64,000 nt of DNA from Paeniglutamicibacter psychrophenolicus (GCF_017876575.1 NZ_JAGIOE010000001.1:1860001-1924000), one strand, 5' to 3'; counted from the first letter of the stretch, positions 18,018 through 27,325 are shown. Numbers and translations are program-made. The notes: generated by a model from the letters alone, not told the origin.

Positions 18018-19271
18018 ATGAATGAACAGAGAAGATTTGTGGCCCGGCTGCCCGGGGCCGACCCGCGAAACCTGCAGCTTCCGGCGCTGCGGGCGGCCCG
18101 GGCGCAGGCACGGACCCCATCGCCGGATGCCGCCCCGGTGCCCTCGACCCCCGACGCGTCGGTGAACCCTGCCGCGGTGGTGAACCTCAACCTGCCGGTG
18201 ATCCCTGCCGGGAACCGGCCGGCGGAACTGGCCCGCTGCATCCTGTTCAGCCGCGACGTGGAGCTGGCGCAGGTGCTGGCCGCGGTCGCCGTGGGAGCCG
18301 GGGTGCAGCTGCTGCCGTGCCGGGACGCCGCACGGGTGGCCGAACACCGCGACGAGGTGATCCTGGTGGGGCAGGACTGCGTCGCGGAAATCGATGCCAG
18401 GCTTGCCGCCTCCACGCTGGTGCTCACCGGCCGGGAGGAGCACCAGGACGTGCTGTGGCGTGCTGCCGCCACCTGCCCCGGGGCCCGGGTGGCGGTGCTG
18501 CCGCAGGCCGCCGCATGGCTGGGCGAATACCTCGGGGAGCTGGGCCTGCATTCGGGGCGCGCCCACACCACCATCGTTGCCGGGGCCGGCGGCGGGGCGG
18601 GGACCTCGACCTTTGCCGCCCTGCTGGCCGCGACGGCCACGCTGGACGGGCACCGGACGTTGCTGCTGGATGCCGACCCGCACTCGCCCGGGCTCTGGCC
18701 GGTGCTGCGGGCCCGCGAACCGGACGGCCTGGGCTGGGAGGACCTGCAGCACGCCCGCGGCCAGCTTTCCCCGGGCCAGCTCGCCGAGATCCTCCCGCTG
18801 TCGGCGGGCACCGCGGTGCTCTCCTGGGTGCGGAACCCGGGCTGCTTCACGCCCTCCGAGGCCCTGCTCACCGAGGTGCTGGCCGCCTCCCGGCGTATCT
18901 ACGAACGCATCGTGATCGACGCCGGACACCTCACCGGGGTCCCCGCGTCCATGGCCGCGCTGGCCAACACCCGGCTGCTGCTGCTATCCGCGCGGCCCGG
19001 GAACGGAGCGGCGGGAACCGCGGCGCGGCTGGGGGAGCACGCCGCGAACTGGCGGCTGGTCCTCACCGGGAAGCTGGCCTCCGGGACGGACACCCGAGCC
19101 CTTGCCCTGCTCACCGGCGTGGAGCTGGGCGGGTACTTCGCCCCGGCCCGGCGCATCGAACGATGCGCGGCGGACGGGGCGCTGATGAACGCGCTGGCGC
19201 ACCGCCCGCTGCGCCGCGCGGTCGCCAGGCTCGGCGGCCAACCCGATACGGCCCTGGGGCAGGCGGCATGA
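18018..19271 (+). CDS. TadZ/CpaE-like, septum-site (Ssd) type P-loop protein
   Basis: A 417-residue MinD/ParA-like protein, first gene of the Tad operon. The N-terminal half (about residues 40-180) resembles a receiver-like domain. The ATPase half begins with AGAGGGAGTSTFA, a deviant Walker A without the expected Lys, followed by LLLDADPHSPGLWPVL, the Walker A'/Mg region. Without the Lys it may bind nucleotide poorly, as noted for mycobacterial Ssd (Rv3660c). TadZ proteins place the Tad machine at a cell pole. The ATG at 18018 is chosen because longer frames run into the divergent polymerase gene. It overlaps tadA by 4 nt (ATGA). Confidence 0.85.
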   Translation: MNEQRRFVARLPGADPRNLQLPALRAARAQARTPSPDAAPVPSTPDASVNPAAVVNLNLPVIPAGNRPAELARCILFSRDVELAQVLAAVAVGAGVQLLPCRDAARVAEHRDEVILVGQDCVAEIDARLAASTLVLTGREEHQDVLWRAAATCPGARVAVLPQAAAWLGEYLGELGLHSGRAHTTIVAGAGGGAGTSTFAALLAATATLDGHRTLLLDADPHSPGLWPVLRAREPDGLGWEDLQHARGQLSPGQLAEILPLSAGTAVLSWVRNPGCFTPSEALLTEVLAASRRIYERIVIDAGHLTGVPASMAALANTRLLLLSARPGNGAAGTAARLGEHAANWRLVLTGKLASGTDTRALALLTGVELGGYFAPARRIERCAADGALMNALAHRPLRRAVARLGGQPDTALGQAA

Positions 19272-20527
19272 GCACCCCGGAACCGACGGGAAACCCGGCA
19301 GCCACCGGCACGCCGGCGCGAAGCCCCGCCCGTGGAAGGCGGCGCTGGGCGGCCGCGGCACCCGTGCAGGCCCGGGCCGCCGACCCGAGGGTGCTCGAGG
19401 AGATCCGCAGCCGGGCAATGGACACGGCCGGCGGTCTCACCGAGATCGACCTGGCCGCCGCGGTGCGCGCCTCGGGCAGCGTGATGGGGGCCGCTTCCAG
19501 CACCGAGATGCTGCGCAGCCTCAGCGATGACATCCACGGGCTCGGGGTCCTCGAACGTCTCGCCCAGGTACCGGGCACCACCGACATCCTCATCGACGCC
19601 ACCGGCCGGGTATGGGTCGACGGCAGGGCCGGGCTGCACGCCTCCGAGCTGGAGTTCACCGACCCGGCAGCGATCCGCGCGCTGGCGGTGCGCCTGGCCG
19701 CCGCCGGGGGACGGCGGCTGGACGACGCCGCTCCCTTCGTCGATGTGTCGCTGGGCAACTACCGCATCCACGCGGTGCTGCCCCCGATTTCCACCGGCGG
19801 CCCGCTGCTGTCCATCCGCATCAAGTCCAACAGCAACCAGAAGCTGGACACCCTGGTCACCGACCCGGACTGGCTCGCGGCCCTGGAGGCCGTCGTCGCG
19901 GCGAAATTGAACTTCCTGGTCTCCGGCGGCACCGGGGCAGGCAAGACCACCCTGCTGGCCGCGATGCTGGGGCGGGTGCCGGGAAACCAGCGGATCATCG
20001 TGGTCGAGGACTCCGCGGAGCTCGCCCCTTCCCACCCGCACCTGGTCGGGCTGCAGGCGCGCGGCGGCAACGTCGAGGGCGCCGGCGAAATCGGGTTGCA
20101 GGCCCTGGTGCGCCAGGCGCTGCGCATGCGCCCGGACCGGCTGGTGGTCGGGGAATGCCGGGGAGCGGAGGTGCGCGAGTTCCTCGGCGCCATGAACACC
20201 GGGCACGAGGGGGCCGCCGGCACGCTGCACGCCAACTCCGTGGCGGCGGTTCCCGCACGGCTCGCGGCGATGGGCGCACTGGCGTCCATGGACGCCGCGG
20301 CCACCGCGCTGCAGGCGGCCAGCGCCCTGGATGTGCTCATCCATGTGCGGCGGGACCCCGCCACCGGGGCCAGGGCGCCGGTCCAGCTGGGCCGGCTGGT
20401 CCTCACCGATGCCGGGACGCTGGCGGTGCACCTGATCCACGAACAGGGCTCCGATTCCGTCGACCCCGATGCCCTGGCGTGGTTCCGCTCCCGCCTTGGG
20501 GCCGCCGGGGAAACGAGCCCGTGGTGA
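19268..20527 (+). CDS. tadA: TadA/CpaF secretion ATPase
   Basis: A 419-residue type II/IV secretion ATPase that powers pilus assembly or secretion at the inner face of the membrane. Walker A is GGTGAGKTT at 220-228, the Asp-box is IIVVEDSAEL and the Walker B region is RMRPDRLVVGECRGAEV, with the His box in TGHEGAAGTLHANS. The first 45 residues are a Pro/Ala/Arg-rich extension. Start ATG overlaps the tadZ stop, and its stop overlaps the next start, so the operon is tightly coupled. Confidence 0.93.
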   Translation: MSTPEPTGNPAATGTPARSPARGRRRWAAAAPVQARAADPRVLEEIRSRAMDTAGGLTEIDLAAAVRASGSVMGAASSTEMLRSLSDDIHGLGVLERLAQVPGTTDILIDATGRVWVDGRAGLHASELEFTDPAAIRALAVRLAAAGGRRLDDAAPFVDVSLGNYRIHAVLPPISTGGPLLSIRIKSNSNQKLDTLVTDPDWLAALEAVVAAKLNFLVSGGTGAGKTTLLAAMLGRVPGNQRIIVVEDSAELAPSHPHLVGLQARGGNVEGAGEIGLQALVRQALRMRPDRLVVGECRGAEVREFLGAMNTGHEGAAGTLHANSVAAVPARLAAMGALASMDAAATALQAASALDVLIHVRRDPATGARAPVQLGRLVLTDAGTLAVHLIHEQGSDSVDPDALAWFRSRLGAAGETSPW

Positions 20528-21294
20528 GCCCGGCCCTCGCCGTCCTGGCCGTGTTGCTGGCAGGTGCCGCCCCCTGGCTGTGGCTCGGCGGCGGGAACGC
20601 CGGGGGCCGGCGGCTGCCGATGCCGCCCGGTCGCCCGGGGAGCCAGCCACACGATGCCCCCGCCGGCAGGCCATCGCGCCGCACCCTGCGCACCCGCCGC
20701 GAACGCACCAACCACGCGGCCGACACCGAGGAATACGCGAAGTTCCTGCGCCAGCTCGCCGCGCTGCTGCGTGCCGGGACCGGCCCTGCCGCCGCCTTCG
20801 GGCTGCTCGCCGAGCTCTGGGCCCAGGGCACCACCGGCACCGCAAACGACCTGTGCTCCGGGGCAAGCCGCGCACTGGCCCAGGTGCACACCGGCGGAAC
20901 GCTGCAGCAGGGCCTGGCTGCCCACGCCGCCACCCACCCGGGCAACCGGCGGCTGTGGACGCGGCTGGCCTGGTGCCTGGCGATCTGCGAGGAATCCGGG
21001 GCGGCGCTCGCGGAGCTGCTCGACACCCTGGCCGAGGACGCGGAAACCGCCGCCGACATGCACCGGGCCCTGCACTCCGCGCTCGCCGGACCGCGCGCCA
21101 CCAGCAGGCTGCTGACCTTCCTGCCCGGAATCGGGCTGGGCCTGGGCCAGCTGCTGGGCATCAACCCGCTGGCGGTCCTCACCACGCATCCCGCCGGGCG
21201 CATCGCGCTGGTGGCAGGTGCCTGCCTGTGGCTGGGCAACCGCTTCTGGTGCGGCAGGATGCTGCGAGCCATCACCAACAAGGTGCCCTCGTGA
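20524..21294 (+). CDS. tadB: TadB-like membrane platform protein
   Basis: A 256-residue membrane protein with a GTG start overlapping tadA by 4 nt. One helix at the N-terminus, a cytoplasmic domain (YAKFLRQLAALLRAGTGPAAAFGLL, then ICEESGAALAELLDTLAEDAE) of the type II secretion F (GspF) fold, and two helices near the C-terminus. TadB and TadC form the inner-membrane platform on which TadA acts. The protein is shorter than typical TadB (about 300), as is usual for actinobacterial Tad loci. Another 4-nt overlap links it to tadC. Confidence 0.85.
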   Translation: MSPALAVLAVLLAGAAPWLWLGGGNAGGRRLPMPPGRPGSQPHDAPAGRPSRRTLRTRRERTNHAADTEEYAKFLRQLAALLRAGTGPAAAFGLLAELWAQGTTGTANDLCSGASRALAQVHTGGTLQQGLAAHAATHPGNRRLWTRLAWCLAICEESGAALAELLDTLAEDAETAADMHRALHSALAGPRATSRLLTFLPGIGLGLGQLLGINPLAVLTTHPAGRIALVAGACLWLGNRFWCGRMLRAITNKVPS

Positions 21295-21878
21295 TTCCCG
21301 CACTTCTCGCGGTGCTCCTGGCCGGTGCCGCGGTGTGGATCTTCACCGGTGCCGGGTCCCTGCCGCGGGGCCGGTCCAGGGACCGGTCCGCGTCCGCTCT
21401 CCTGCAGCGCAGCGGCGCGCCGGCCCCGGCCGGTGCCGCTGCCGGTTCCGGCGCCGAAGGCCCCGCGGAACCACTTCCGCTGGTGCTGGAAATGTGCGCC
21501 ACGCTGCTCGAATCCGGGCTGCCGATCCGCTCGGTGCTGCGGATCATCGGCACCAACGTCCCTGGGTACGCCTCGCTGCTGCTGGTCTCCCGCGCACTGG
21601 ACCTGAACGTCGGATGGGAGCGCGCCTGGGGCCGGGGTGCGGGGCCGGCACGCGAACTGGAGCAGGCGCTGCGCCTGACCCGGCTCTCCGGCGCCCCGGC
21701 AGCTGCCCTGCTGCGTTCGGCCGCGGCCTCCGCCCGCAAGCGCGGTGTCCGGGAGGCCGAGGCCCGCGGCGCCGAGTTCGGGATCAAGCTGGTGATCCCG
21801 CTGGGGCTCTGCGCGCTGCCGGCCTTCATCTGCCTCGGCGTGGTGCCCGTGGTGATCTCCCTGCTCCCGAGCTTCTAG
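21291..21878 (+). CDS. tadC: TadC-like membrane platform protein
   Basis: A 195-residue membrane protein with a GTG start. It has one N-terminal helix, a small cytoplasmic GspF-type domain (LPLVLEMCATLLESGLPIRSV, then RKRGVREAEARGAEFGIK), and a C-terminal hydrophobic hairpin ending in VPVVISLLPSF. It is expected to pair with TadB. The segment between the first helix and the domain is a Pro/Ala/Gly-rich linker. The following 216 bp before the pilin gene hold no gene; the pilin may have its own promoter there or be made from a processed operon mRNA. Confidence 0.83.
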   Translation: MIPALLAVLLAGAAVWIFTGAGSLPRGRSRDRSASALLQRSGAPAPAGAAAGSGAEGPAEPLPLVLEMCATLLESGLPIRSVLRIIGTNVPGYASLLLVSRALDLNVGWERAWGRGAGPARELEQALRLTRLSGAPAAALLRSAAASARKRGVREAEARGAEFGIKLVIPLGLCALPAFICLGVVPVVISLLPSF

Positions 21879-22094
21879 CCTCCCCGCACCTTCCGGCACC
21901 GGGCAGACGCCGGCGCGCCTGCCGCCCAAGCCGCCCGCCGCCGGTTATCCCCAGCCCGCACCAGCCCCGGCCAAGGGCCAGGGGCCGACGCCCACACTCG
22001 AAGTGGGAGCCGCACGCCACACCCCCGTGGCGGCACGCGGAGCAACCCGCAGTTCCAGGAGCAACCACACAACGACCGAACAAAGGACAAGAAC

Positions 22095-22319
22095 ATGGAC
22101 AACCACATGACCGACGCAGCACCCGGACACATCGACCTGCATCGGGGCACCGAGCCGACTCCCGCGGCACTGGCCGACGAGGAAGGCAGCACCACCGCCG
22201 AATTCGCCATCGTCACCCTGGCCGCGGTGGCCTTCGCCGGGCTGCTGGTGAGCATCCTCTCCAGCGGCGACGTGCGCGGATTGCTGATGGGCCTGATCCG
22301 CCAGGCCCTGTCCTTCTAG
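22095..22319 (+). CDS. Pilin-like protein, DUF4244 (Flp position)
   Basis: A 74-residue protein matching DUF4244, the small pilin-like protein of actinobacterial Tad loci. A charged 31-residue leader precedes Gly31-Ser32, the expected prepilin cleavage site; Glu sits at mature position 5 (Glu36), followed by one hydrophobic helix FAIVTLAAVAFAGLLVSIL. That layout matches type IV pilin-like processing and N-terminal packing. It is probably the major fibre subunit. No ribosome-binding site beyond an AGGACAAG stretch is seen. A second ATG occurs at residue 5. Confidence 0.88.
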   Translation: MDNHMTDAAPGHIDLHRGTEPTPAALADEEGSTTAEFAIVTLAAVAFAGLLVSILSSGDVRGLLMGLIRQALSF

Positions 22320-22336
22320 CCGGAGGCGGGCGCGCC

Positions 22337-22681
22337 ATGGCCAGGCATTCGCAAGCCGGTTCCGCCACCGCCGAGGTGGCGGTGCTGCTGCCCGCGGTGG
22401 CCATCTTGTTGGCCGTGGTCGCCGGGGCCGGTGCCGTGGGCGGCCAGCAGGTTCGCATCCAGCAGGCCGCCAGTGCCGCGGCCCGGGAACTGGCCCGCGG
22501 GACCTTGGCCTCCGAGGCCATCGGCACCGCCCACCGCATTGCCGGGGACCGGATCAGCGTGAGCACCGGCGAATCCGGCGGCTACGGGCACGTGGTCATC
22601 CGGGCCGCGGTGGACCTGCCGCTGCTCGGGGACATCGAATTGCGGGCCGAAGCCAATGCACGCACGGAGCAGCAGCCATGA
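22337..22681 (+). CDS. TadE-like pilin-like protein
   Basis: A 114-residue protein with a very short leader. Gly8-Ser9 is a prepilin-type cleavage site with Glu13 at mature position 5, then the helix VAVLLPAVAILLAVVAGAGAV and an outside domain of about 75 residues. TadE-like minor pilins share this layout. It begins 17 nt after the DUF4244 gene and overlaps the next gene by 4 nt. Equivalent to Rv3655c in position (from memory). Confidence 0.87.
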   Translation: MARHSQAGSATAEVAVLLPAVAILLAVVAGAGAVGGQQVRIQQAASAAARELARGTLASEAIGTAHRIAGDRISVSTGESGGYGHVVIRAAVDLPLLGDIELRAEANARTEQQP

Positions 22682-23085
22682 GCCGGACCACGTCTCCGGC
22701 CCAGGACCGGCGCCAACGCGGCAGCGGCACAGTGCTGATGCTCGCGGTGGTGTGCGTGGCCGTGCTGGGGCTGGCGGCGGTGCTGATGTTCAGCGCGGTC
22801 TCCAACGCCGGGGCCAAGGCAGGCACGGCGGCGGACCTGGCGGCACTGGCTGCCGCGGACGCCGCCCGCCAGCTGTTGCCCGGGGACCCGTGCGCCGTAG
22901 CCGCTGCAACCGCCGCCGCGAACGATGCAACCCTGGACGGCTGCACGCGGCAGGGCCCGGGCGGTCAGATCGTGACGGTGCGTGTCCAGGTGCCGGTGTC
23001 CCCGGTGGGCTGGCTGCCGCCGCTGACCCGGGCGCACTCGGTGGCCCGGGCCGGGCCGCCGCCGCAACCCTGGCGCGGCGATTGA
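22678..23085 (+). CDS. TadE-like protein of the helicase/secretion neighbourhood (Rv3654c-like)
   Basis: A 135-residue protein with a 15-residue basic leader, Gly15-Ser16, and the helix TVLMLAVVCVAVLGLAAVLMF. Unlike its two neighbours it lacks Glu at mature position 5 (Leu20 instead). The outside part contains a pair of Cys (CAVAAATAAANDATLDGC) that could form a disulfide. It matches the small TadE-like family always found next to the DECH/DEAH helicase in actinobacteria. It is the last gene of the Tad operon and converges on the helicase after 34 bp. Confidence 0.85.
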   Translation: MSRTTSPAQDRRQRGSGTVLMLAVVCVAVLGLAAVLMFSAVSNAGAKAGTAADLAALAAADAARQLLPGDPCAVAAATAAANDATLDGCTRQGPGGQIVTVRVQVPVSPVGWLPPLTRAHSVARAGPPPQPWRGD

Positions 23086-23119
23086 TCGCCGCGGCGGGCA
23101 CCGCGGGCGGCCGGGCCGG

Positions 23120-25465
23120 CTATCCCAGGGGGAGCGGCCCGGCCGCCCGTTGCGCTTCGGACAGGATCGCGGAAAGCAGGCGCACGGCCCCGGCCTTGTC
23201 CAGCGGGTTGTTCTTGTTCCCGCACTTGGGGGACTGCACGCAGGAGGGGCAGCCGGTGGCGCATTCGCAGGCGGCAATCGCATCCCGGGTGGCGGCCAGC
23301 CAGGTGCGTGCCGCCTCGAAGCCGCGCTCGGCGAAACCGGCACCGCCCGGGTGCCCGTCGTACACGAAAATCGTCGGCATCCCGGTGTCCATGTGCAGCG
23401 CCGTGGACACCCCGCCGATGTCCCACCTGTCGCTGGAGGCCACCAGCGGCAGCAGCCCGATGGCCGCGTGTTCGGCCGCATGCAGCGACCCGGGGAATTC
23501 CTCCGGGGTGATCCCGGCGGCCAGCAACCGGGTCTCGGGGATGGTGAACCACACGGACTTGGTGTGCAGGTCCCGGGCCTCCAGCTCCAGCGGCTCCTCG
23601 GAGAGGATCTCGTTGCTCATCACCGACTTGCGCTGGAAGGACACCACCTGGGTGGTCACCACCACGTCGCCGAAGTTCGCGGTGATCGGCCCCCACGCCA
23701 CCGAGCGGTCGCAAGTGACGACCTCGACCGTGGTGATGTCCCGGGCCTGGGTGTAGAAATCCGGGTTGGCGCGGGTGACCATGACGCAGTGGTCGGTTTC
23801 GTTCAGCTCGTCGACCACATAGGTGGCGCCCTGGTGCACGTAGATGGCCCCGTCGTGCGCCTGGTAGTGCGTCTGCGGGGAGTCCATGGTGCCCAGCAGC
23901 GCGCCGGTGTCGGATTCGATGATGCTCACCGGCCCGCCGCCGTCGCCGCGCAGCTTCACCATGGAGGCTGCGTGCTCGGGGTGCGTCCAGAACCAGCCGG
24001 CCGGGCGGCGGCGCAGGAACCCGCGTTCCACCAGCGAGTCCAGCAGCCCGTGGGCGCTGGGCCCGAAGGCCGCCAGGTCCTCGGTGCGCAGCGGCAGTTC
24101 CTCGGCTGCGGCGCACAGGTGCCCGGAGAGCACATAGGGGTTTTCCGGGTCGAAGACGGTGGCCTCGACCCCGGCCTCGAAGATCGCCTCGGGGTGGTTG
24201 ACCAGGTAGGTGTCCAGCGGGTCGTCGCTGGCCACCAGCACCGCCAGCGAGTCCTGCCCGGCTCGCCCTGCCCGCCCGATCTGCTGGAAAAACGAGGCGC
24301 GGGTCCCGGGCCAGCCGGCGACCAGCACCGCGTCGAGCCCGGCCACGTCGATGCCCAGTTCCAGTGCCGAGGTGGAGGCGACCCCCAGCAGGGTTCCGTC
24401 GCGCAGCGCATTCTCCAGCTCCCGGCGCTCGGCGGGAAGGTAGCCGGAGCGGTAGGCCGCCACCCGGTCGGGGAGCGAGGGGTGGACCTGGTCCACCATC
24501 GAGCGGGTGATCGTGGCGATGGTTTCGGCCCCGCGCCGCGACTTGATGAATGCCAGGGTCCGCACGTGGGAGCAGACCAGGTTCGCCAAAAGGTTCGAGG
24601 TCTCGGCGATGACGGTGCGCCGGGTAGGTGCGCCGTTCTCCCCGTGCAGCTCGGTCAGCGGCGGCTCCCACAGCGCAATGGTCACCGAGCCCTTGGGGGA
24701 GAAGTCGTTGGTGACCTCGGTGGCCGGGGCGCCGATGAGCCTGGAGAAGGAGGCGGCCGGGTCGGCACTGGTTGCCGAGGCCCCGATGAACACCGGGTTG
24801 GCCCCGTAATGCGCGCAGATCCGGCGCAGGCGCCGTAGCAGGTTGGCGATATTGGAGCCGAAGACCCCGCGGTATGAGTGGGCTTCGTCGATGATCACGA
24901 ATTTCAGCCGGCGCAGCACCCGCGCCCACCAGGTGTGGTTGGGCAGGATCCCGAAGTGCAGCATATCGGGGTTGGAGAGGATGAAGTTCGAGTGGTCGCG
25001 GATCCAGCGCCGGGCCGAGACCTCGGTGTCCCCGTCGTAGCTGGCAGCCCGCACGGTGGGCAGCCGGTAGCCCTCGATCGCCTTGAGCTGGTCGGCGGCC
25101 AGGGCCTTGGTGGGTGCCAGGTAGAGCACCGTGGCGTCGTTGGGGACCAGGCTGGCCTGGTTCTGCAGGGCCGAGGTGTGGATCGCGTTCAGGGCCGGAA
25201 GCTGGTAGGCCAGCGACTTGCCCGAGGCGGTGCCGGTGGCCACGATGGTGTTGCTGCCCTCGAATGCGAGGTTGGCGGCTTGCACCTGGTGCAGCCACGG
25301 GGAGGCCACGCCCGTGCGTTCGAAGGCGGTTTGCACTTCGGGGTGCACCCAGTTGGGCCACGGGCCGGGCAGCGCGTCCCTGGCCTCGATGATCCGGGAA
25401 TGGAGCAGCGCCTGGGGAGTTGGCCCGTGGCCCAGCAAGGCGATCTGTTCCGAATAAGCGTTCAC
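23120..25465 (-). CDS. DEAD/DEAH-box helicase with C-terminal DUF1998-type zinc domain
   Basis: A 781-residue superfamily 2 helicase. Walker A is ATGTASGKS (76-84), DEAH lies near 198, and SAT (GASATSAD) and QIGRAGRAG complete the core motifs. The C-terminus carries a four-Cys cluster, CECATGCPSCVQSPKCG, as in DUF1998/MrfA-type helicases that remove DNA cross-links or unwind 3'-5'. In actinobacteria this gene is tied to the Tad locus (TIGR names 'helicase/secretion neighbourhood'), but no functional link is known. The GTG at 25465 is the likely start. A strong hairpin follows the neighbouring GNAT gene, so the helicase is probably transcribed alone. Confidence 0.93.
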   Translation of the reverse strand: MNAYSEQIALLGHGPTPQALLHSRIIEARDALPGPWPNWVHPEVQTAFERTGVASPWLHQVQAANLAFEGSNTIVATGTASGKSLAYQLPALNAIHTSALQNQASLVPNDATVLYLAPTKALAADQLKAIEGYRLPTVRAASYDGDTEVSARRWIRDHSNFILSNPDMLHFGILPNHTWWARVLRRLKFVIIDEAHSYRGVFGSNIANLLRRLRRICAHYGANPVFIGASATSADPAASFSRLIGAPATEVTNDFSPKGSVTIALWEPPLTELHGENGAPTRRTVIAETSNLLANLVCSHVRTLAFIKSRRGAETIATITRSMVDQVHPSLPDRVAAYRSGYLPAERRELENALRDGTLLGVASTSALELGIDVAGLDAVLVAGWPGTRASFFQQIGRAGRAGQDSLAVLVASDDPLDTYLVNHPEAIFEAGVEATVFDPENPYVLSGHLCAAAEELPLRTEDLAAFGPSAHGLLDSLVERGFLRRRPAGWFWTHPEHAASMVKLRGDGGGPVSIIESDTGALLGTMDSPQTHYQAHDGAIYVHQGATYVVDELNETDHCVMVTRANPDFYTQARDITTVEVVTCDRSVAWGPITANFGDVVVTTQVVSFQRKSVMSNEILSEEPLELEARDLHTKSVWFTIPETRLLAAGITPEEFPGSLHAAEHAAIGLLPLVASSDRWDIGGVSTALHMDTGMPTIFVYDGHPGGAGFAERGFEAARTWLAATRDAIAACECATGCPSCVQSPKCGNKNNPLDKAGAVRLLSAILSEAQRAAGPLPLG

Positions 25466-25515
25466 CGCTTCATTGTGGCATCACCGGGCACCGGCCCGTG
25501 GCCAAGTGAAAAAGA

Positions 25516-25551
25516 AAGTGGTGGGCCTCGCATCAGCGAGGCCCACCACTT
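25516..25551. terminator. Hairpin terminator, 16-bp perfect stem
   Basis: AAGTGGTGGGCCTCGC (25516-25531), a 4-nt ATCA loop, and the exact complement to 25551. It lies between the GNAT gene, whose transcript it should end on the minus strand, and the helicase. An A-run on the left side (25508-25516) becomes a U-run for minus-strand RNA. Confidence 0.8.
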
Positions 25552-25569
25552 CGAGGTGCCGGAGGCTGC

Positions 25570-26238
25570 TTAGGCTTCCTGCTTGCCTTCAAAAAGTACG
25601 ACGTTGCCCAGGTTGGTCCAGCCCAGGGACTTGTACAGCTGCTGCCCGTCGATGCTGGCGATCAGCAGGCCTTCCTCGACGTCGTGTTCCAGGGCCAGGG
25701 AGACCAGGGCGCGCATGGTCAGGCTGCCCAGGCCGCGGCGCCGGAATTCCGGGGCCGTGATGATGCGGTCGAAGATGGCGTAGCCGTTGACGGCGGAAAC
25801 GTGGCCGCTGGCCGCAACGACTTCCGGGTCCTCGACCGGGTGGATGGACACATAGGCGTGCGTCTGGTCGCGTTCGATCTGGAAGGCGAAGCCATCGGCC
25901 GGACGTGGTTCCTCGACATCGTGGCCGCCCATCGCCGTGACCATCAGGACCTCGTCGGAATTGAGCACGTTGAGCCCTGCCGCCCGGGCGGCATCGATCA
26001 GGGTCGAGGTTTCGTCGGCGAATGCCGTCAGGCGACGCTTGGGATGCTTGTGGAGCGTCTCCGCGACGGCCACCAATTCTTCGTTGGAAGGCTCGTAAAT
26101 GACGTATTCCCAGTCACCCGAGGTGTCATGGCGCAGGGCTGCATGGACGCGGCCCTCGTGCCTGCTCTCGTAGCCCCGTGCACCGGCCCAGCCAGATACC
26201 CATGTACCGATTAGTTCATCGCTTGCAGTAGATCCCAT
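25570..26238 (-). CDS. GNAT family N-acetyltransferase
   Basis: A 222-residue acetyltransferase. The acetyl-CoA binding loop is FRRRGLGSLTMRALVSLALE, followed by the GLLIASIDGQQLYKSLGW motif at the C-terminus, typical of the GNAT fold. An N-terminal 100-residue extension contains an Asp/Glu-rich helical part. The substrate is unknown. TAGGGT ends 6 nt before the ATG at 26238, predicting leaderless translation and supporting this start. It is divergent from trhO, with 137 bp between starts. Confidence 0.88.
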   Translation of the reverse strand: MGSTASDELIGTWVSGWAGARGYESRHEGRVHAALRHDTSGDWEYVIYEPSNEELVAVAETLHKHPKRRLTAFADETSTLIDAARAAGLNVLNSDEVLMVTAMGGHDVEEPRPADGFAFQIERDQTHAYVSIHPVEDPEVVAASGHVSAVNGYAIFDRIITAPEFRRRGLGSLTMRALVSLALEHDVEEGLLIASIDGQQLYKSLGWTNLGNVVLFEGKQEA

Positions 26239-26375
26239 GTTCCGACCCTACCCCGTGTACTGCCTACCTGGCGTCCATTTAGGGGAACTGTTGCAAGCTT
26301 GAAACACTGCGTTAACCAGGTGATCACTGCCACCTCACGTGCGCCGCATGGGTTTTAGGCCATACCCTTAAGAGC

Positions 26376-27296
26376 GTGTCGCAGAACCGAATTGTCTTGT
26401 ATTACGCCTTTGTCCCGATTGCCGATCCCGAGGCCGTGCGCCTATGGCAGCGTGCCTTGCTGGAGAGGTGGGGCCTGCGTGGCCGCATCATCATCTCCAA
26501 GGACGGCATCAACGGAACGGTCGGGGGTGGCATCAAGGAAGTCAAGAAGTATGTGAAGGCCACCCGGGAGTATCCGGCGTTCAAGAAAATGGACATCAAG
26601 TGGTCGGAAGGCTCGGCCGAGGACTTCCCCCGGATATCGGTCAAGGTCCGTGACGAAGTGGTTTCCTTTGGTGCCCCCGGCGAGCTGGAAGTCGATGAAA
26701 ACGGTGTGGTCGGCGGCGGTGTCCACCTCAAGCCCGAGGCACTGCACGAGCTGGTGGAGTCCAAGAAGGCCGCCGGCCAGGAGGTCCTGTTCTTCGACGG
26801 CCGCAACGCCTTTGAGGCGCAGATCGGCAAATTCAAGAACGCGATCGTGCCCGAGGTTGAAACCACCCACGACTTCATCGCCGAGATCGAGTCGGGCAAG
26901 TACGACGGGATGAAGGACCAGCCGATTGTCACCTATTGCACCGGCGGCATCCGCTGCGAGGTGCTCTCGGCACTGATGGTCAAGCGCGGCTTCACCGAGG
27001 TCTACCAGATGCAGGGCGGCATCGTTCGCTACGGGGAAACCTACGGGGACAAGGGACTGTGGGAAGGATCACTGTATGTCTTCGACAAGCGCATGCACAT
27101 GGAGTTCAGCGACGACGCCGTGACCATCGGCAAATGCGTGTGCTGCGAGGCACCGACGAACAAGTTCGAGAACTGTTCGAACCTCTCCTGCCGGAACCTG
27201 CGACTCTTCTGCGCCGAATGCGCCGCGACCGACGAACTGCGCCAGTGCCCCGACTGCGTCGGCACCGTCGTCGAGCTCGAGACAGCCCAGCAGTAG
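26376..27296 (+). CDS. trhO: tRNA uridine(34) hydroxylase, rhodanese-domain (TrhO)
   Basis: A 306-residue UPF0176/TrhO protein. The N-terminal UPF0176 domain (residues 1-95) precedes a rhodanese domain with the active-site loop [10 protein letters not shown], where Cys188 is the expected catalytic residue. A C-terminal cluster [14 protein letters not shown] plus CAEC and CPDC may bind zinc. TrhO makes 5-hydroxyuridine at tRNA position 34 in an oxygen-dependent reaction. The GTG start lies 7 nt after TACCCT, a -10-like box, so it is probably leaderless. Confidence 0.92.
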   Translation: MSQNRIVLYYAFVPIADPEAVRLWQRALLERWGLRGRIIISKDGINGTVGGGIKEVKKYVKATREYPAFKKMDIKWSEGSAEDFPRISVKVRDEVVSFGAPGELEVDENGVVGGGVHLKPEALHELVESKKAAGQEVLFFDGRNAFEAQIGKFKNAIVPEVETTHDFIAEIESGKYDGMKDQPIVTYCTGGIRCEVLSALMVKRGFTEVYQMQGGIVRYGETYGDKGLWEGSLYVFDKRMHMEFSDDAVTIGKCVCCEAPTNKFENCSNLSCRNLRLFCAECAATDELRQCPDCVGTVVELETAQQ

Positions 27297-27325
27297 CGGC
27301 GACTACGCCGATCCAGGAGTCGATG

